From Caulobacteraceae bacterium UBA3198 (GTDB taxonomy: Bacteria > Pseudomonadota > Alphaproteobacteria > Caulobacterales > Caulobacteraceae), in NCBI GenBank assembly GCA_002363865.1, contig DEWY01000010.1, positions 225,472 to 289,471 on the forward strand: DNA of 64,000 bases, in the 5' to 3' direction. Below the pieces are notes generated by a model that was not told where the DNA came from, made no database searches, and was given only the letters and a program-made list of their open reading frames with translations. Of the stretch, positions 9,394-18,118 are shown in pieces; position 1 is the stretch's first letter, and each line of letters begins with the position of its first letter. The translations under genes were made by a program, and so were the position numbers.

Positions 9394-9442
9394 AGAGCGC
9401 GCTTCATCCGATAACCGGTTCCCACTTATGGGAGCGCGCTCT
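9394..9442. repeat. Intergenic palindromic repeat overlapping the phoB stop
   Basis: Ten-base arms AGAGCGCGCT and AGCGCGCTCT enclose a core with CCGATAACCGGTTCCCACTTAT. The same core, with variations, occurs at 57485-57536 and 57544-57590, so this is one member of a dispersed REP-like family. The right arm runs into the TAG stop of phoB (9441-9443), so the element forms the very end of that gene and could act as its transcription terminator. Confidence 0.8.
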
Positions 9443-10130
9443 AGCCCTCAAGATCCAGGGAATAACCTGCCGAACGCACGGTGCGGATCGGGTCGGCGGA
9501 GGCCTCGCGGTTCAGCGCCTTGCGCAGGCGGCCCACATGCACGTCGACCGTGCGGGCCTCCACATAGACATCCGAGCCCCAGACGGCGTCGAGCAGCTGC
9601 TCGCGGGAGAAGACCCGGCCGGGATGCTGCATCAGATAGTCCAGCAGGCGGAATTCCGTGGGGCCCAGGTGGATTTCCTGGCCGCCGCGGCGCACCCGGT
9701 GGGCCACCCGGTCGATGACCAGATCGCCGATGCGGACCCGGTCCTCGGCCAAGCCCGGCCGCAGGCGCCTAAGGACGGCGCGGATGCGGGCCGACAGCTC
9801 GGACATGGAGAAGGGTTTGACGATGTAGTCGTCGGCGCCGGTGTCCAGACCGCGGATCCGGTCGGTCTCCTCGCCACGGGCCGTCAGCATGATGATCGGG
9901 ATGTTGCGGGTCTCGGTCCGGGCCCGCAGCCGGCGGCAGACCTCGATCCCCGACACCTTGGGCAGCATCCAGTCCAGAAGGATCAGGTCCGGCAGCTTCT
10001 CGTCGATCATCATCAGGGCGTCTTCGCCATCGGCGGCGACCGCCACGGCGTAGCCCTCTTTTTCGAGGTTGTAGTTCAGCAGGGTGGCCAGGGAGTCTTC
10101 ATCCTCGGCGACCAGGATATGAGGGGTCAT
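9441..10130 (-). CDS. phoB: Phosphate regulon response regulator PhoB
   Basis: 229 residues: a receiver domain with the phospho-acceptor Asp53 (ILLDWMLPKVSG) and conserved LTARGEE and KPFSMSEL, followed by an OmpR-type winged helix (TEFRLLDYLMQHPGRVFSRE, then TVDVHVGRLRKAL). When phosphorylated by PhoR it activates phosphate-starvation genes through Pho boxes. It is the last gene of the pstCAB-phoU-phoB run, 14 bases after phoU. The start MTPHILVAEDE was chosen over the long upstream open frame, which is phoU read out of frame. Confidence 0.97.
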   Translation of the reverse strand: MTPHILVAEDEDSLATLLNYNLEKEGYAVAVAADGEDALMMIDEKLPDLILLDWMLPKVSGIEVCRRLRARTETRNIPIIMLTARGEETDRIRGLDTGADDYIVKPFSMSELSARIRAVLRRLRPGLAEDRVRIGDLVIDRVAHRVRRGGQEIHLGPTEFRLLDYLMQHPGRVFSREQLLDAVWGSDVYVEARTVDVHVGRLRKALNREASADPIRTVRSAGYSLDLEG

Positions 10131-10144
10131 GGGGCGGACTCCCG

Positions 10145-10843
10145 TCACGGACGCTGCAGGGCGTCGGTCTTGGGACGGGCGGTGGCGATGGCCTCGTCCC
10201 CGGTGATTTCGTAGTGGATGATCTCGGCGATGTTGGTGGCGTGATCGCCGATGCGTTCCAGGTTCTTGGCCACGAACAGCAGATGGGCGCAGGCGGTGAT
10301 CGTCCGCGGATCGCCCATCATGTAGGTCAGCAGCTCGCGGAACAGGCTGTTGTAGTGCTCGTCCACCTCGTCGTCCCGCGACCAGACCGACATGGCCCGC
10401 TCCAGGTCCGAGGCGGTGTAGGCGTCCAACACCTCTTTCAGGCGGGTGACCACCAGCCGGCCCATGCGCTCGATGGAGCGGGTCAGGGGCACCATCGGAT
10501 CGGAGTCGATGATGACGATGGTGCGCTTGGCGATGTTCTTGGCCAGGTCGCCGACCCGCTCGAGATTGTTGGCGATCTTCATGGCCGCCACGGTGCGGCG
10601 CAGGTCGTTGGCCAGCGGCTGGCGAAGCGCGATCATACGGATCTCCTTGCGCTCGATATCGGCCTGCAGAACATCGAGACGCTCGTCCCGGGCGACCACG
10701 GAGTCGGCCATCTGCTGGTCTCGGCGGACCACCGCCTCCAGGGCGTCGGCGACGGCGGCCTCGGTCAGCCCGCCCATCCGCGCGCATTCGGCGGTGAGCA
10801 TGTTGAGCTCGTCTTCGTAGGCCTTGACGATGTGTTCGTTCAT
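10145..10843 (-). CDS. phoU: Phosphate transport system regulatory protein PhoU
   Basis: 232 residues of the two-repeat, all-helical PhoU fold. Diagnostic parts are AYEDELNMLTAECARMGG, RMIALRQPLANDLR near residue 70, and the second repeat ending NLERIGDHATNIAE, a metal-binding PhoU motif. PhoU couples PstSCAB transport activity to PhoR, keeping PhoB off when phosphate is abundant. The start MNEHIVKAYEDE is preferred to an upstream ATG 20 codons earlier, which would run into the pstB end region. Confidence 0.96.
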   Translation of the reverse strand: MNEHIVKAYEDELNMLTAECARMGGLTEAAVADALEAVVRRDQQMADSVVARDERLDVLQADIERKEIRMIALRQPLANDLRRTVAAMKIANNLERVGDLAKNIAKRTIVIIDSDPMVPLTRSIERMGRLVVTRLKEVLDAYTASDLERAMSVWSRDDEVDEHYNSLFRELLTYMMGDPRTITACAHLLFVAKNLERIGDHATNIAEIIHYEITGDEAIATARPKTDALQRP

Positions 10844-10859
10844 GGCGGCGTCCTCCCGG

Positions 10860-11705
<846 letters not shown>

Positions 11706-11709
11706 GGGG

Positions 11710-13011
11710 TCACCAGCGGCGTTCGAAGCGGCGGCGCACCAGCACCGCGACCAGGTTCATCAGCACCATGAAGACCAGCAGCACGATGATGGCTGCGGCG
11801 GTCCGTTCATGGAAGGCCCGCTCCGAGGCGTTCTCCCAGATGAAGATCTGCACCGGCAGCACGGTGGCTGCGCTGGTCAGGGTTTCGGGCACGCCCGGCA
11901 CGAAGGAGACCATGCCGATCATCAGCAGCGGGGCGGTCTCGCCCAGGGCATGGGCCAGGGAAAGGATGACGCCGGTCATCATGCCGGGCATGGCCAGCGG
12001 CAGGACGTGGTGGAAGACGGTCTGGGTGCGCGAGGCGCCCACCGCCAGCGCCGCCTCGCGGATCGACGGCGGCACGGCGCGCAGGGCCGAGCGGGTGGCG
12101 ATGATGATGGTCGGCAGGGCCATGAGCGCCAGGACGAGGCCGCCCAGAAGGGGCGAGGACCGGGGCACGGCCAGCCAGTTGATGAACACCGCCAGGCCGA
12201 GCAGGCCATAGATGATCGAGGGGACGGCGGCGAGGTTGTTGATGTTCACCTCGATGATGTCGGTCCACCGGTTCTTGGGCGCGAACTCTTCGAGATAGGT
12301 CGCCGCCAGGACGCCGATGGGCGCGGCCAGCATGGCGGTGACGAACAGCATCATGGCCGAGCCGACCACGGCCCCCCAGACGCCGGCCTGTTCCGGCTCG
12401 GTGGAGTCCGAGCGCGTCAGGAAGGTCCAGTTGAAGCCGCCCGACACCAGGTCGCGCTCGCGCAGTTCGTCCAGCCAGTCCAGCTGCCGGTCGCTGAGCA
12501 GCCGGCCGCCGACCTCGGTGTCGCGGCTGATCTGGCCCTTGTAGTAGAGGCTGGCATTGGCCTTCATCGGGCCCTGGACGGTGATGGTCTGGCCCACCAG
12601 GGCGGGATCTTCGCGCAGGCGGTCGAGGACCTGGAAGCCCAGGTCGGCCGACAGGATGGCCATCATCTCGCCCGACGCCTCGCCATAGGGATCGTCAGTC
12701 TCGCCCAGCAGGGCCAGGGCCGACTCGGCGACCATGAGGTTGAAGTTCGAACCGGCGAGATCGGCCATATCCACCCGGTCGGCGCTCACCTGCACCGGCA
12801 GGCTGACCCGATAGTCGGTGAAGGTGGAATAGCCCTGCAGGCCGATGCGGCCGAGCAGCAGCACCAGGAAGGCGAGCGCCAGCACGATGGCTGCGCGGCC
12901 ATAAAAGACGAACCGCGCCTCGGCGCGATAGCGGCGTTTCAGGCGGGCCTCGGACTCGGACCGGGCGCGGGCCTTGGCGCTCTGGGCGGTGGTGAGGGCC
13001 GCGTCAGTCAT
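11710..13011 (-). CDS. pstA: Phosphate ABC transporter permease PstA (long alphaproteobacterial form)
   Basis: 433 residues, against about 295 for E. coli PstA. The extra N-terminal part has one membrane segment (about residues 37-57) and a roughly 140-residue soluble region, the DUF3333-type extension known in alphaproteobacteria. The permease core follows, with the EAA-type loop REAALAVGASRTQTVFHHVLP in two adjoining parts near residue 320 and six membrane segments. It forms the channel with PstC. It overlaps pstC by 8 bases. Confidence 0.95.
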   Translation of the reverse strand: MTDAALTTAQSAKARARSESEARLKRRYRAEARFVFYGRAAIVLALAFLVLLLGRIGLQGYSTFTDYRVSLPVQVSADRVDMADLAGSNFNLMVAESALALLGETDDPYGEASGEMMAILSADLGFQVLDRLREDPALVGQTITVQGPMKANASLYYKGQISRDTEVGGRLLSDRQLDWLDELRERDLVSGGFNWTFLTRSDSTEPEQAGVWGAVVGSAMMLFVTAMLAAPIGVLAATYLEEFAPKNRWTDIIEVNINNLAAVPSIIYGLLGLAVFINWLAVPRSSPLLGGLVLALMALPTIIIATRSALRAVPPSIREAALAVGASRTQTVFHHVLPLAMPGMMTGVILSLAHALGETAPLLMIGMVSFVPGVPETLTSAATVLPVQIFIWENASERAFHERTAAAIIVLLVFMVLMNLVAVLVRRRFERRW

Positions 13012-14446
13012 ACTGTTCCCGGTAGCGCTGCACGATCCGCAGGGCGACGATGTTGAGCATGAGGGTGATCAGGAACAGGGTCAGGCCAAGGCCGAAGGCC
13101 GACAGGGTCTTGGGGCTGTCGAATTCCTGGTCGCCGGTGAGCAGGGTGACGATCTGCACCGTCACGGTGGTCACCGTATCCAGCGGATTGAAGGTGGCCC
13201 GGGCCTGAAGGCCGGCGGCCATGGTGACGATCATGGTCTCACCCACAGCCCGCGAAATCGCCAGCAGCAGGGCGCCCATGACGCCCGGCAGGGCGGCGGG
13301 CATGATGACCCGGGATATGGTCTCCGAGCGGGTGGCGCCCATGGCCAGGGACCCGTCCCGCAGGGACTGGGGCACGGCGTTGATGATGTCGTCGGACAGG
13401 GAGGAGACGAAGGGGATCAGCATGATGCCCATCACCGCCCCGGCCACCAGGGCCATCTGGTTCTGCACCTGCATCAGATAGAGGCCGAGGCCATCCAGGG
13501 GCCCGCCGATGAACTGGGCGCCGAGGCTGTTGAACGCCCCGCGGAACAGGGGGCCGACCGTCAGGGCGGCGAAGAAGCCATAGACCACCGTCGGGATGCC
13601 AGCGAGGATCTCCAGCAGCGGCTTGACCACCGCGCGCACCGTCGGCCCGGCATATTCCGAGAGATAGATGGCGGCGAACAGGCCCACGGGCGCAGCCACC
13701 GTCATGGCGATCATCATGATCAGGAAGGTGCCCATGAACAGGGGCACGGCCCCGAAGGCGCCGGACGAGGCCACCTGGTCGGCGCGGATGGCGATCTGCG
13801 GATCCCAGGTGAGGCCAAACAGGAATTCAAAGACCGGCACGGCCTGGAAGAAGCGCCAGCTTTCCCAGACCAGGGAGGCGACGATGCCGAGCGTGGTCAG
13901 CACCGCCACCACTGAACAGGCGAGGAAGAGGACGGCGATCCAGCGCTCCACCCGGGGCCGGGCGGCGAAGTCGGCGCTGAGCCGCGGCCAGGCCATGGCC
14001 GCGCCGGCCAGGGCCAGGACGAACGCCCCGGCCAGGGCGCCGATGACCAGATTGCGATGGATGTCGTAGGCCAGGGCCAGCTTGTCGGCGAAGGCCTCGC
14101 CCAGGGCGCCGTCATAGGCGGTCTGGCTCACCTGCCCGCCGGTCGCGGTGGCCACCACGTCGTTGTAGAAGACGTCCTGGGTGCTGTCGGGCAGGCTGGC
14201 GACCGCGGCCGGCGGATCGCCGCGCAGCACGGCCTCTTCCAGCTGGGCGCCGAACAGGCTGACCAGCAGAAGCAGGATGATGGCCGGCGCCGCCGCCCAC
14301 AGGGCGAGATAGGCGCCGTGATAGCCCGGCAGGGAATGGAGCAGGCGCGAGCTTCCGCCCGCGGCGCTGAGCACCTTGCGGCGGCCGGCCACATAGGCCG
14401 TGGCGGAGAACAGGACGAGCCCGAGGAGGGCGATCCAGATGAGCAT
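13004..14446 (-). CDS. pstC: Phosphate ABC transporter permease PstC (long form)
   Basis: 480 residues. The C-terminal 300 carry the PstC permease domain, with the EAA-like loop SLAMGATRSETISRV near residue 365. The N-terminal 180 residues hold extra membrane segments and a periplasmic loop, as in other alphaproteobacterial PstC proteins. It is the first gene of the pst-pho run, and a Pho-box-like repeat lies just upstream at 14554-14571. No pstS binding-protein gene precedes it, so PstS must be encoded elsewhere. Confidence 0.95.
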   Translation of the reverse strand: MLIWIALLGLVLFSATAYVAGRRKVLSAAGGSSRLLHSLPGYHGAYLALWAAAPAIILLLLVSLFGAQLEEAVLRGDPPAAVASLPDSTQDVFYNDVVATATGGQVSQTAYDGALGEAFADKLALAYDIHRNLVIGALAGAFVLALAGAAMAWPRLSADFAARPRVERWIAVLFLACSVVAVLTTLGIVASLVWESWRFFQAVPVFEFLFGLTWDPQIAIRADQVASSGAFGAVPLFMGTFLIMMIAMTVAAPVGLFAAIYLSEYAGPTVRAVVKPLLEILAGIPTVVYGFFAALTVGPLFRGAFNSLGAQFIGGPLDGLGLYLMQVQNQMALVAGAVMGIMLIPFVSSLSDDIINAVPQSLRDGSLAMGATRSETISRVIMPAALPGVMGALLLAISRAVGETMIVTMAAGLQARATFNPLDTVTTVTVQIVTLLTGDQEFDSPKTLSAFGLGLTLFLITLMLNIVALRIVQRYREQYD

Positions 14447-14553
14447 TCAGGCCTTCGTTTTGCCGCTCGTCGCGCGCGTCACTACGGTTGGGGCGAGCGG
14501 TCGTCGCCCCTCTCCGCGCGGGGCGGAAACTGCCTTCCGTTTGCTGATCAAAC

Positions 14554-14571
14554 GCGACAGTTTCATGACAG
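14554..14571 (-). promoter_or_regulatory. Pho box upstream of pstC
   Basis: Read on the minus strand this is CTGTCAT-GAAA-CTGTCGC: two 7-mers spaced 11 bases apart, matching the PhoB consensus CTGTCAT N4 CTGTCAT at 12 of 14 positions. A weaker third unit (TGTAATAAAAC, to 14581) keeps the 11-base period. It lies about 108 bases before the pstC start and overlaps the last codons of phoR, so the pst promoter is built into the 3' end of phoR. Confidence 0.8.
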
Positions 14572-16005
14572 TTTTATTACATCGTCCGAGCTTGTTCCCG
14601 CCTCGTCCCCAGCCGTGGCGCGGCGGTGGGCCAGGGGGAAATAGGCGGTGAAAACGGCGCCGTGGCCCGGGCGGCTTTCCACCGCCAGCCCGCCGCGATG
14701 GCGGTTCATAATGTGCTTCACGATGGCCAGACCAAGGCCGGTGCCAAGCTTCTCGCCGCTCTTCTGTCCCTCGACCCGGTAGAAGCGTTCCGTCAGCCGG
14801 GGCAGATGCTCCCGGTCCATGCCGGGGCCAGCGTCGATCACCGACAGGGCGGCGAACCGTTCGGGCCCATGGTCGGGGGTCAGCAGAGACATCCTGGCCG
14901 CCTGCTCCATGCGCGGGGCCACGCACGCCTCGGCGCTGAGGCCGGACTCCAGGAGGATGCGGATCCGGGCGCCGGAGGGGGAGTACTTGAGCGCGTTGTC
15001 CACCAGGTTCTGCGCCACCTGGATCACCTGATCGCGGTCCCCGGTCACGGTGACCTCACCCCGCGGCGGCGCCTCGACCTCGAGAGCCACGCCCTTGTCC
15101 CGGGCGAGCGGCGCCAGGGCGTCCACCACATCCAGCAGGGCCGCGGCCAGATCGACATCCTGGAGTGGCCGCACATGTTCGTTGAGCTCGATCCGGCTGA
15201 GCGACATCAGGTCGTCGATCAGCCGCGACATCCGCTCGGCCTGGACGTGCATGATCCCGAGGAACCGGTCGCGCGCGCCCTCGTCGCCCCGGGCGTGGCC
15301 CCGCAAGGTTTCGATGAAGCCCGACAGGGAGGCCAGGGGGGTGCGGAGCTCATGGCTGGCGTTGGCCAGGAAGTCGGCCCGCATCCGCTCCACCCGCCGG
15401 ATGTCGGTCTCGTCATGCAGCACAAGGAGGGCCAGTTGGGCGCCGTCGCTGGCTGAGCCCAGGGGCCGGGCATAGACCCGGAAGATCCGCTCCTGTACGC
15501 CGCCGGACTCATAGACCGCCTCGCCTTCGAGGCCGCCGAACAGGGCCTCGTCGACCACCTCCAGGACATCGGGGTCGCGGATGGCGGTGACCAGAAGCCC
15601 GGCCTCCCGCTGGATCTTGAGGACGCTCCGCCCCGCCCGGTTGACCATGACGAACCGCCGCCCGGTGAGGTCGTCGGGCTCGTGGGCGGAGATCACCATC
15701 ACCGGGTCCGGCAGGGCGTTCAGCACCGAGGTGTAGGGGAGAGTCAGGGCGCCGGCGGCGACCTCCACATGGGTCTGGGCCACCTCGGCGCGGAGCCGGC
15801 CGGCCTCCTGCCGGGCGCGGCGCGCCTGGATCAGGGTCACGGCCCCCAGAGCGAAGGCCAGCGCGACAGCCAGAAGAAGGTGCGCCCCGCTCGCCAGGAC
15901 CAGGGCGACCAGGGCGCCGGCGCCGGCCAGACCGGTCAGGACGACGGGCTGAGCGACGAAACCACGACGGGGTCTCAAGGGCAGGGGTTGGGACGGCTGC
16001 GGCAC
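14563..16005 (-). CDS. phoR: Phosphate regulon sensor histidine kinase PhoR
   Basis: About 480 residues from GTG 16005. Two hydrophobic segments (about residues 18-58) are followed by a PAS-like region, a HisKA domain with FLANASHELRTPL (phospho-His near residue 218) and an HATPase domain (NLVDNALKYSP; GTGLGLAIVKHI). It phosphorylates PhoB under phosphate limitation. The frame continues to ATG 16056, but that codon lies inside a Pho-box-like repeat and has no ribosome site, while GTG 16005 has GGAGA about eight bases upstream. I therefore prefer 16005. The gene is in the usual Caulobacter order before pstC. Confidence 0.93.
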   Translation of the reverse strand: MPQPSQPLPLRPRRGFVAQPVVLTGLAGAGALVALVLASGAHLLLAVALAFALGAVTLIQARRARQEAGRLRAEVAQTHVEVAAGALTLPYTSVLNALPDPVMVISAHEPDDLTGRRFVMVNRAGRSVLKIQREAGLLVTAIRDPDVLEVVDEALFGGLEGEAVYESGGVQERIFRVYARPLGSASDGAQLALLVLHDETDIRRVERMRADFLANASHELRTPLASLSGFIETLRGHARGDEGARDRFLGIMHVQAERMSRLIDDLMSLSRIELNEHVRPLQDVDLAAALLDVVDALAPLARDKGVALEVEAPPRGEVTVTGDRDQVIQVAQNLVDNALKYSPSGARIRILLESGLSAEACVAPRMEQAARMSLLTPDHGPERFAALSVIDAGPGMDREHLPRLTERFYRVEGQKSGEKLGTGLGLAIVKHIMNRHRGGLAVESRPGHGAVFTAYFPLAHRRATAGDEAGTSSDDVIKLS

Positions 16006-16048
16006 AATCGAATCTCCGTTCGCCGGATCATCCACCAAGCCGGACGGG

Positions 16049-16066
16049 TGTGACATTGGCGTGACA
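16049..16066 (-). promoter_or_regulatory. Pho box upstream of phoR
   Basis: On the minus strand the sequence is TGTCACG-CCAA-TGTCACA, two 7-mers repeated with 11-base spacing, as in PhoB sites. It is 44-61 bases upstream of the preferred phoR GTG start, a sensible place for autoregulation. It also lies about 100 bases upstream of the divergent lovK start and could affect that gene too. Confidence 0.65.
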
Positions 16067-16168
16067 CGTCAAACGAGGCTCGTCCAGGCGTCGGACGAGA
16101 TCGCGCCGCCATGGAACCCGGACGAAAAACCGGCGTTTGCTGCATCCGGGGATTGGTCGGCGTCGAGC

Positions 16169-17245
16169 ATGGCGGAACAAGGAAACAGTTTTTTGGCCGA
16201 TAGCCTTCTGGCTCCTCGCGCGGGGATCGACGACCCCTTCGCCGCGGCCGTCCACGCCACCCGCATGTCGATGGCCATTGTCGACGCCCAGGCGCCCGAT
16301 CTGCCGATCGTCTTCGTCAATGACGCCTTCCTCAGAATGACCGGCTACCGGCGCGACGAGGTGATCGGCCGCAACTGCCGCTTCCTGCAGGGCCCCGACA
16401 CCGATGGCGAGGTGGTCAAGATGCTGTCGCGCGCCATCAGGCAGGGCGAGGCGGCCAATCTGGACTTGCTGAACTATCGCAAGGACGGGGCGCCCTTCTG
16501 GAATGCGCTGCAGATCAGCCCAGTCCGCGACGCGGGCGGGCAGATCGTCTACTTCATCGGCTCCCAAGTGGACGTCACCGCGCGCAAGGCCGCCGAGGCC
16601 GCCCTGGAAGCCGCCGCCGCCGAGCAGGCGCGCACAGCACAGCAAGCCCTGGCCGATCGCACCGCCCTGCTCCACGAGGTGGACCACCGGGTGAAGAACA
16701 ACCTGCAGCTCATCACCTCCCTGCTGGTGCTGCAGACGAGACGGACCCAGGACGACGCGACCCAGGCGGCCCTGCAGAGCATGCTCTCGCGGGTCAGCGC
16801 CATCGCCACGGTGCATCGCCGGCTGTTCCAGAGCCACGACCTGGAACGCTTCGACGTGGCGACCTTCATCCGCGACCTGATGGGCGATGTCTCTTCCGGG
16901 CGCGAGGAGGTGGATATCCACCTGGATCTGGAACGGGTGGACATCGCCGCGGCCCAGGCGGCCCCCCTGGCCCTGGCCGTCAACGAGCTGGTGGACAACG
17001 CCTTCAAGCATGGCCTGGCGCCCGACCGACCCGGCCGGCTGACCATTCGGGTGCGCCGTCTGAATGGCCACTATGTGATCGAGGTCTGCGACGATGGGCC
17101 GGGCCTTCCCGAGACCGGCGAATTTGAGCCCGGCTTTGGCCTGACCATCACCAACCTCCTGGCGCAGCAGCTTCGGGCCACCCTCGCCTTCGAACCCGGA
17201 TCGCCTGGCGTGCGCGCCATACTGAAGCTCCCCGCCCATGGATAG
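16169..17245 (+). CDS. lovK: LovK-like blue-light sensor histidine kinase (LOV-HisKA_2/HWE type)
   Basis: 358 residues from ATG 16169. The LOV domain carries the flavin-binding core GRNCRFLQGPDT; with this start the photoactive cysteine is residue 70, the same number as in Caulobacter crescentus LovK. NYRKDGAPFWNAL and the IGSQVDVT end of the LOV fold follow. The kinase part has HEVDHRVKNNLQL (phospho-His near residue 173) and an HATPase with NELVDNAFKHG. An upstream in-frame ATG at 16061 would start beside the divergent phoR Pho box and has no ribosome site. It overlaps lovR by 8 bases. In C. crescentus this pair controls adhesion and the general stress response. Confidence 0.9.
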   Translation: MAEQGNSFLADSLLAPRAGIDDPFAAAVHATRMSMAIVDAQAPDLPIVFVNDAFLRMTGYRRDEVIGRNCRFLQGPDTDGEVVKMLSRAIRQGEAANLDLLNYRKDGAPFWNALQISPVRDAGGQIVYFIGSQVDVTARKAAEAALEAAAAEQARTAQQALADRTALLHEVDHRVKNNLQLITSLLVLQTRRTQDDATQAALQSMLSRVSAIATVHRRLFQSHDLERFDVATFIRDLMGDVSSGREEVDIHLDLERVDIAAAQAAPLALAVNELVDNAFKHGLAPDRPGRLTIRVRRLNGHYVIEVCDDGPGLPETGEFEPGFGLTITNLLAQQLRATLAFEPGSPGVRAILKLPAHG

Positions 17246-17720
17246 GCCCGGTACCCCCATGTCACGCCCCCTGTCTGTGCTGATCGTCGAGGACGAGGTC
17301 CTGCTGGCCGTCGAGCTGGGCTTCCTCGTCCGTGAGGCCGGCTGCCACGAGGTGGGCCATGCGCTGGATTCGGCCAGCGCCGTGGAGCTTGCCCAGACCC
17401 TGGAGCCCGACATCGCCCTGGTGGATGTCCACCTGGCCGACGGCCCCACCGGCGTGGCCGCCGCCCGCCAGATCGCCGAGGGCCAGGGCGCCATCGTCCT
17501 GTTCATGACCGCCAATGTGAAGCGGCTGCCGGAAGACCTGGCCGGGGCCTGCGGCGTGATCGGCAAGCCCTATTCCGATCGCGCGGTGCGCCGGGCCCTG
17601 ACCTATCTCGCCCGATGCCTGCAGGACGGCGCCGCCCCGGGCCCGCCGCCCCCGGGTCTGGCCCTTTCGGAGCGGTTCGTCAGCCGCTGGGGCGTCGACC
17701 AGCTGGCCCAGGCGGTCTAG
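17238..17720 (+). CDS. lovR: LovR-like single-domain response regulator
   Basis: 160 residues (or 153 from ATG 17259). It is a lone receiver domain: VLIVEDEVLLAVELG, the phospho-acceptor in IALVDVHLADGPTG (Asp63 of the long form), MTAN in place of the usual T/S switch region, and GKPYSD with the conserved lysine. It has no output domain; about 30 extra C-terminal residues are proline-rich then helical. Overlap with lovK implies translational coupling and a kinase-regulator pair. In Caulobacter LovR works as a phosphosink or feedback partner for LovK. Confidence 0.87.
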   Translation: MDRPGTPMSRPLSVLIVEDEVLLAVELGFLVREAGCHEVGHALDSASAVELAQTLEPDIALVDVHLADGPTGVAAARQIAEGQGAIVLFMTANVKRLPEDLAGACGVIGKPYSDRAVRRALTYLARCLQDGAAPGPPPPGLALSERFVSRWGVDQLAQAV

Positions 17721-17724
17721 GGCC

Positions 17725-18057
17725 ATGGACAGCAACGCCCTCCTGCCCGAAATCATCGGCTTCAGCGCCGGCCTCTGTTCGATGATCAGCTTCACCCCCC
17801 AGATCATCAAGACCTGGCGGGAGCGGGACGCCCGCTCGATCTCCTTGCGGATGTATGTGGTGACGGTGACCGGCTTCAGCCTGTGGGTGACCTATGGGGT
17901 GTTGATCGGAAGCCTGCCGGTCATGACCACCAATTCCGTCTGCCTGACCCTCTCAGCCCTGATCCTGGCCATGAAGTGGCGCTTCTCCCGCCCTGACTAT
18001 GTGGCCCGGCGCGACGGTGCGGGCGAGGCGGTTGGCGCCGGCACGGCGGGTCATTAG
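17725..18057 (+). CDS. SemiSWEET-type sugar transporter (PQ-loop protein)
   Basis: 110 residues with three membrane helices and the PQ-loop motif FTPQIIKTWRERDARSIS near residue 23, typical of bacterial SemiSWEETs, which dimerise to pass mono- or disaccharides. The last 20 residues are polar. It begins 4 bases after lovR, so it may be co-transcribed with lovK-lovR, although its function does not obviously relate to light sensing. Confidence 0.9.
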   Translation: MDSNALLPEIIGFSAGLCSMISFTPQIIKTWRERDARSISLRMYVVTVTGFSLWVTYGVLIGSLPVMTTNSVCLTLSALILAMKWRFSRPDYVARRDGAGEAVGAGTAGH

Positions 18058-18118
18058 GATCGCGGCGACTCCCGCGCCCCGGGCGTGGGCGCAGGACGCC
18101 GTTTCCCAGGACCACGAC

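Noticed and set aside
16006..16056. ATG 16056 as phoR start
   Set aside because: The codon lies within the Pho-box repeat and lacks a ribosome site; GTG 16005 has GGAGA upstream.
16061..16168. Upstream ATG start for lovK
   Set aside because: It would begin inside the Pho-box region with no ribosome site; ATG 16169 gives the LOV cysteine at residue 70 as in the characterised LovK.
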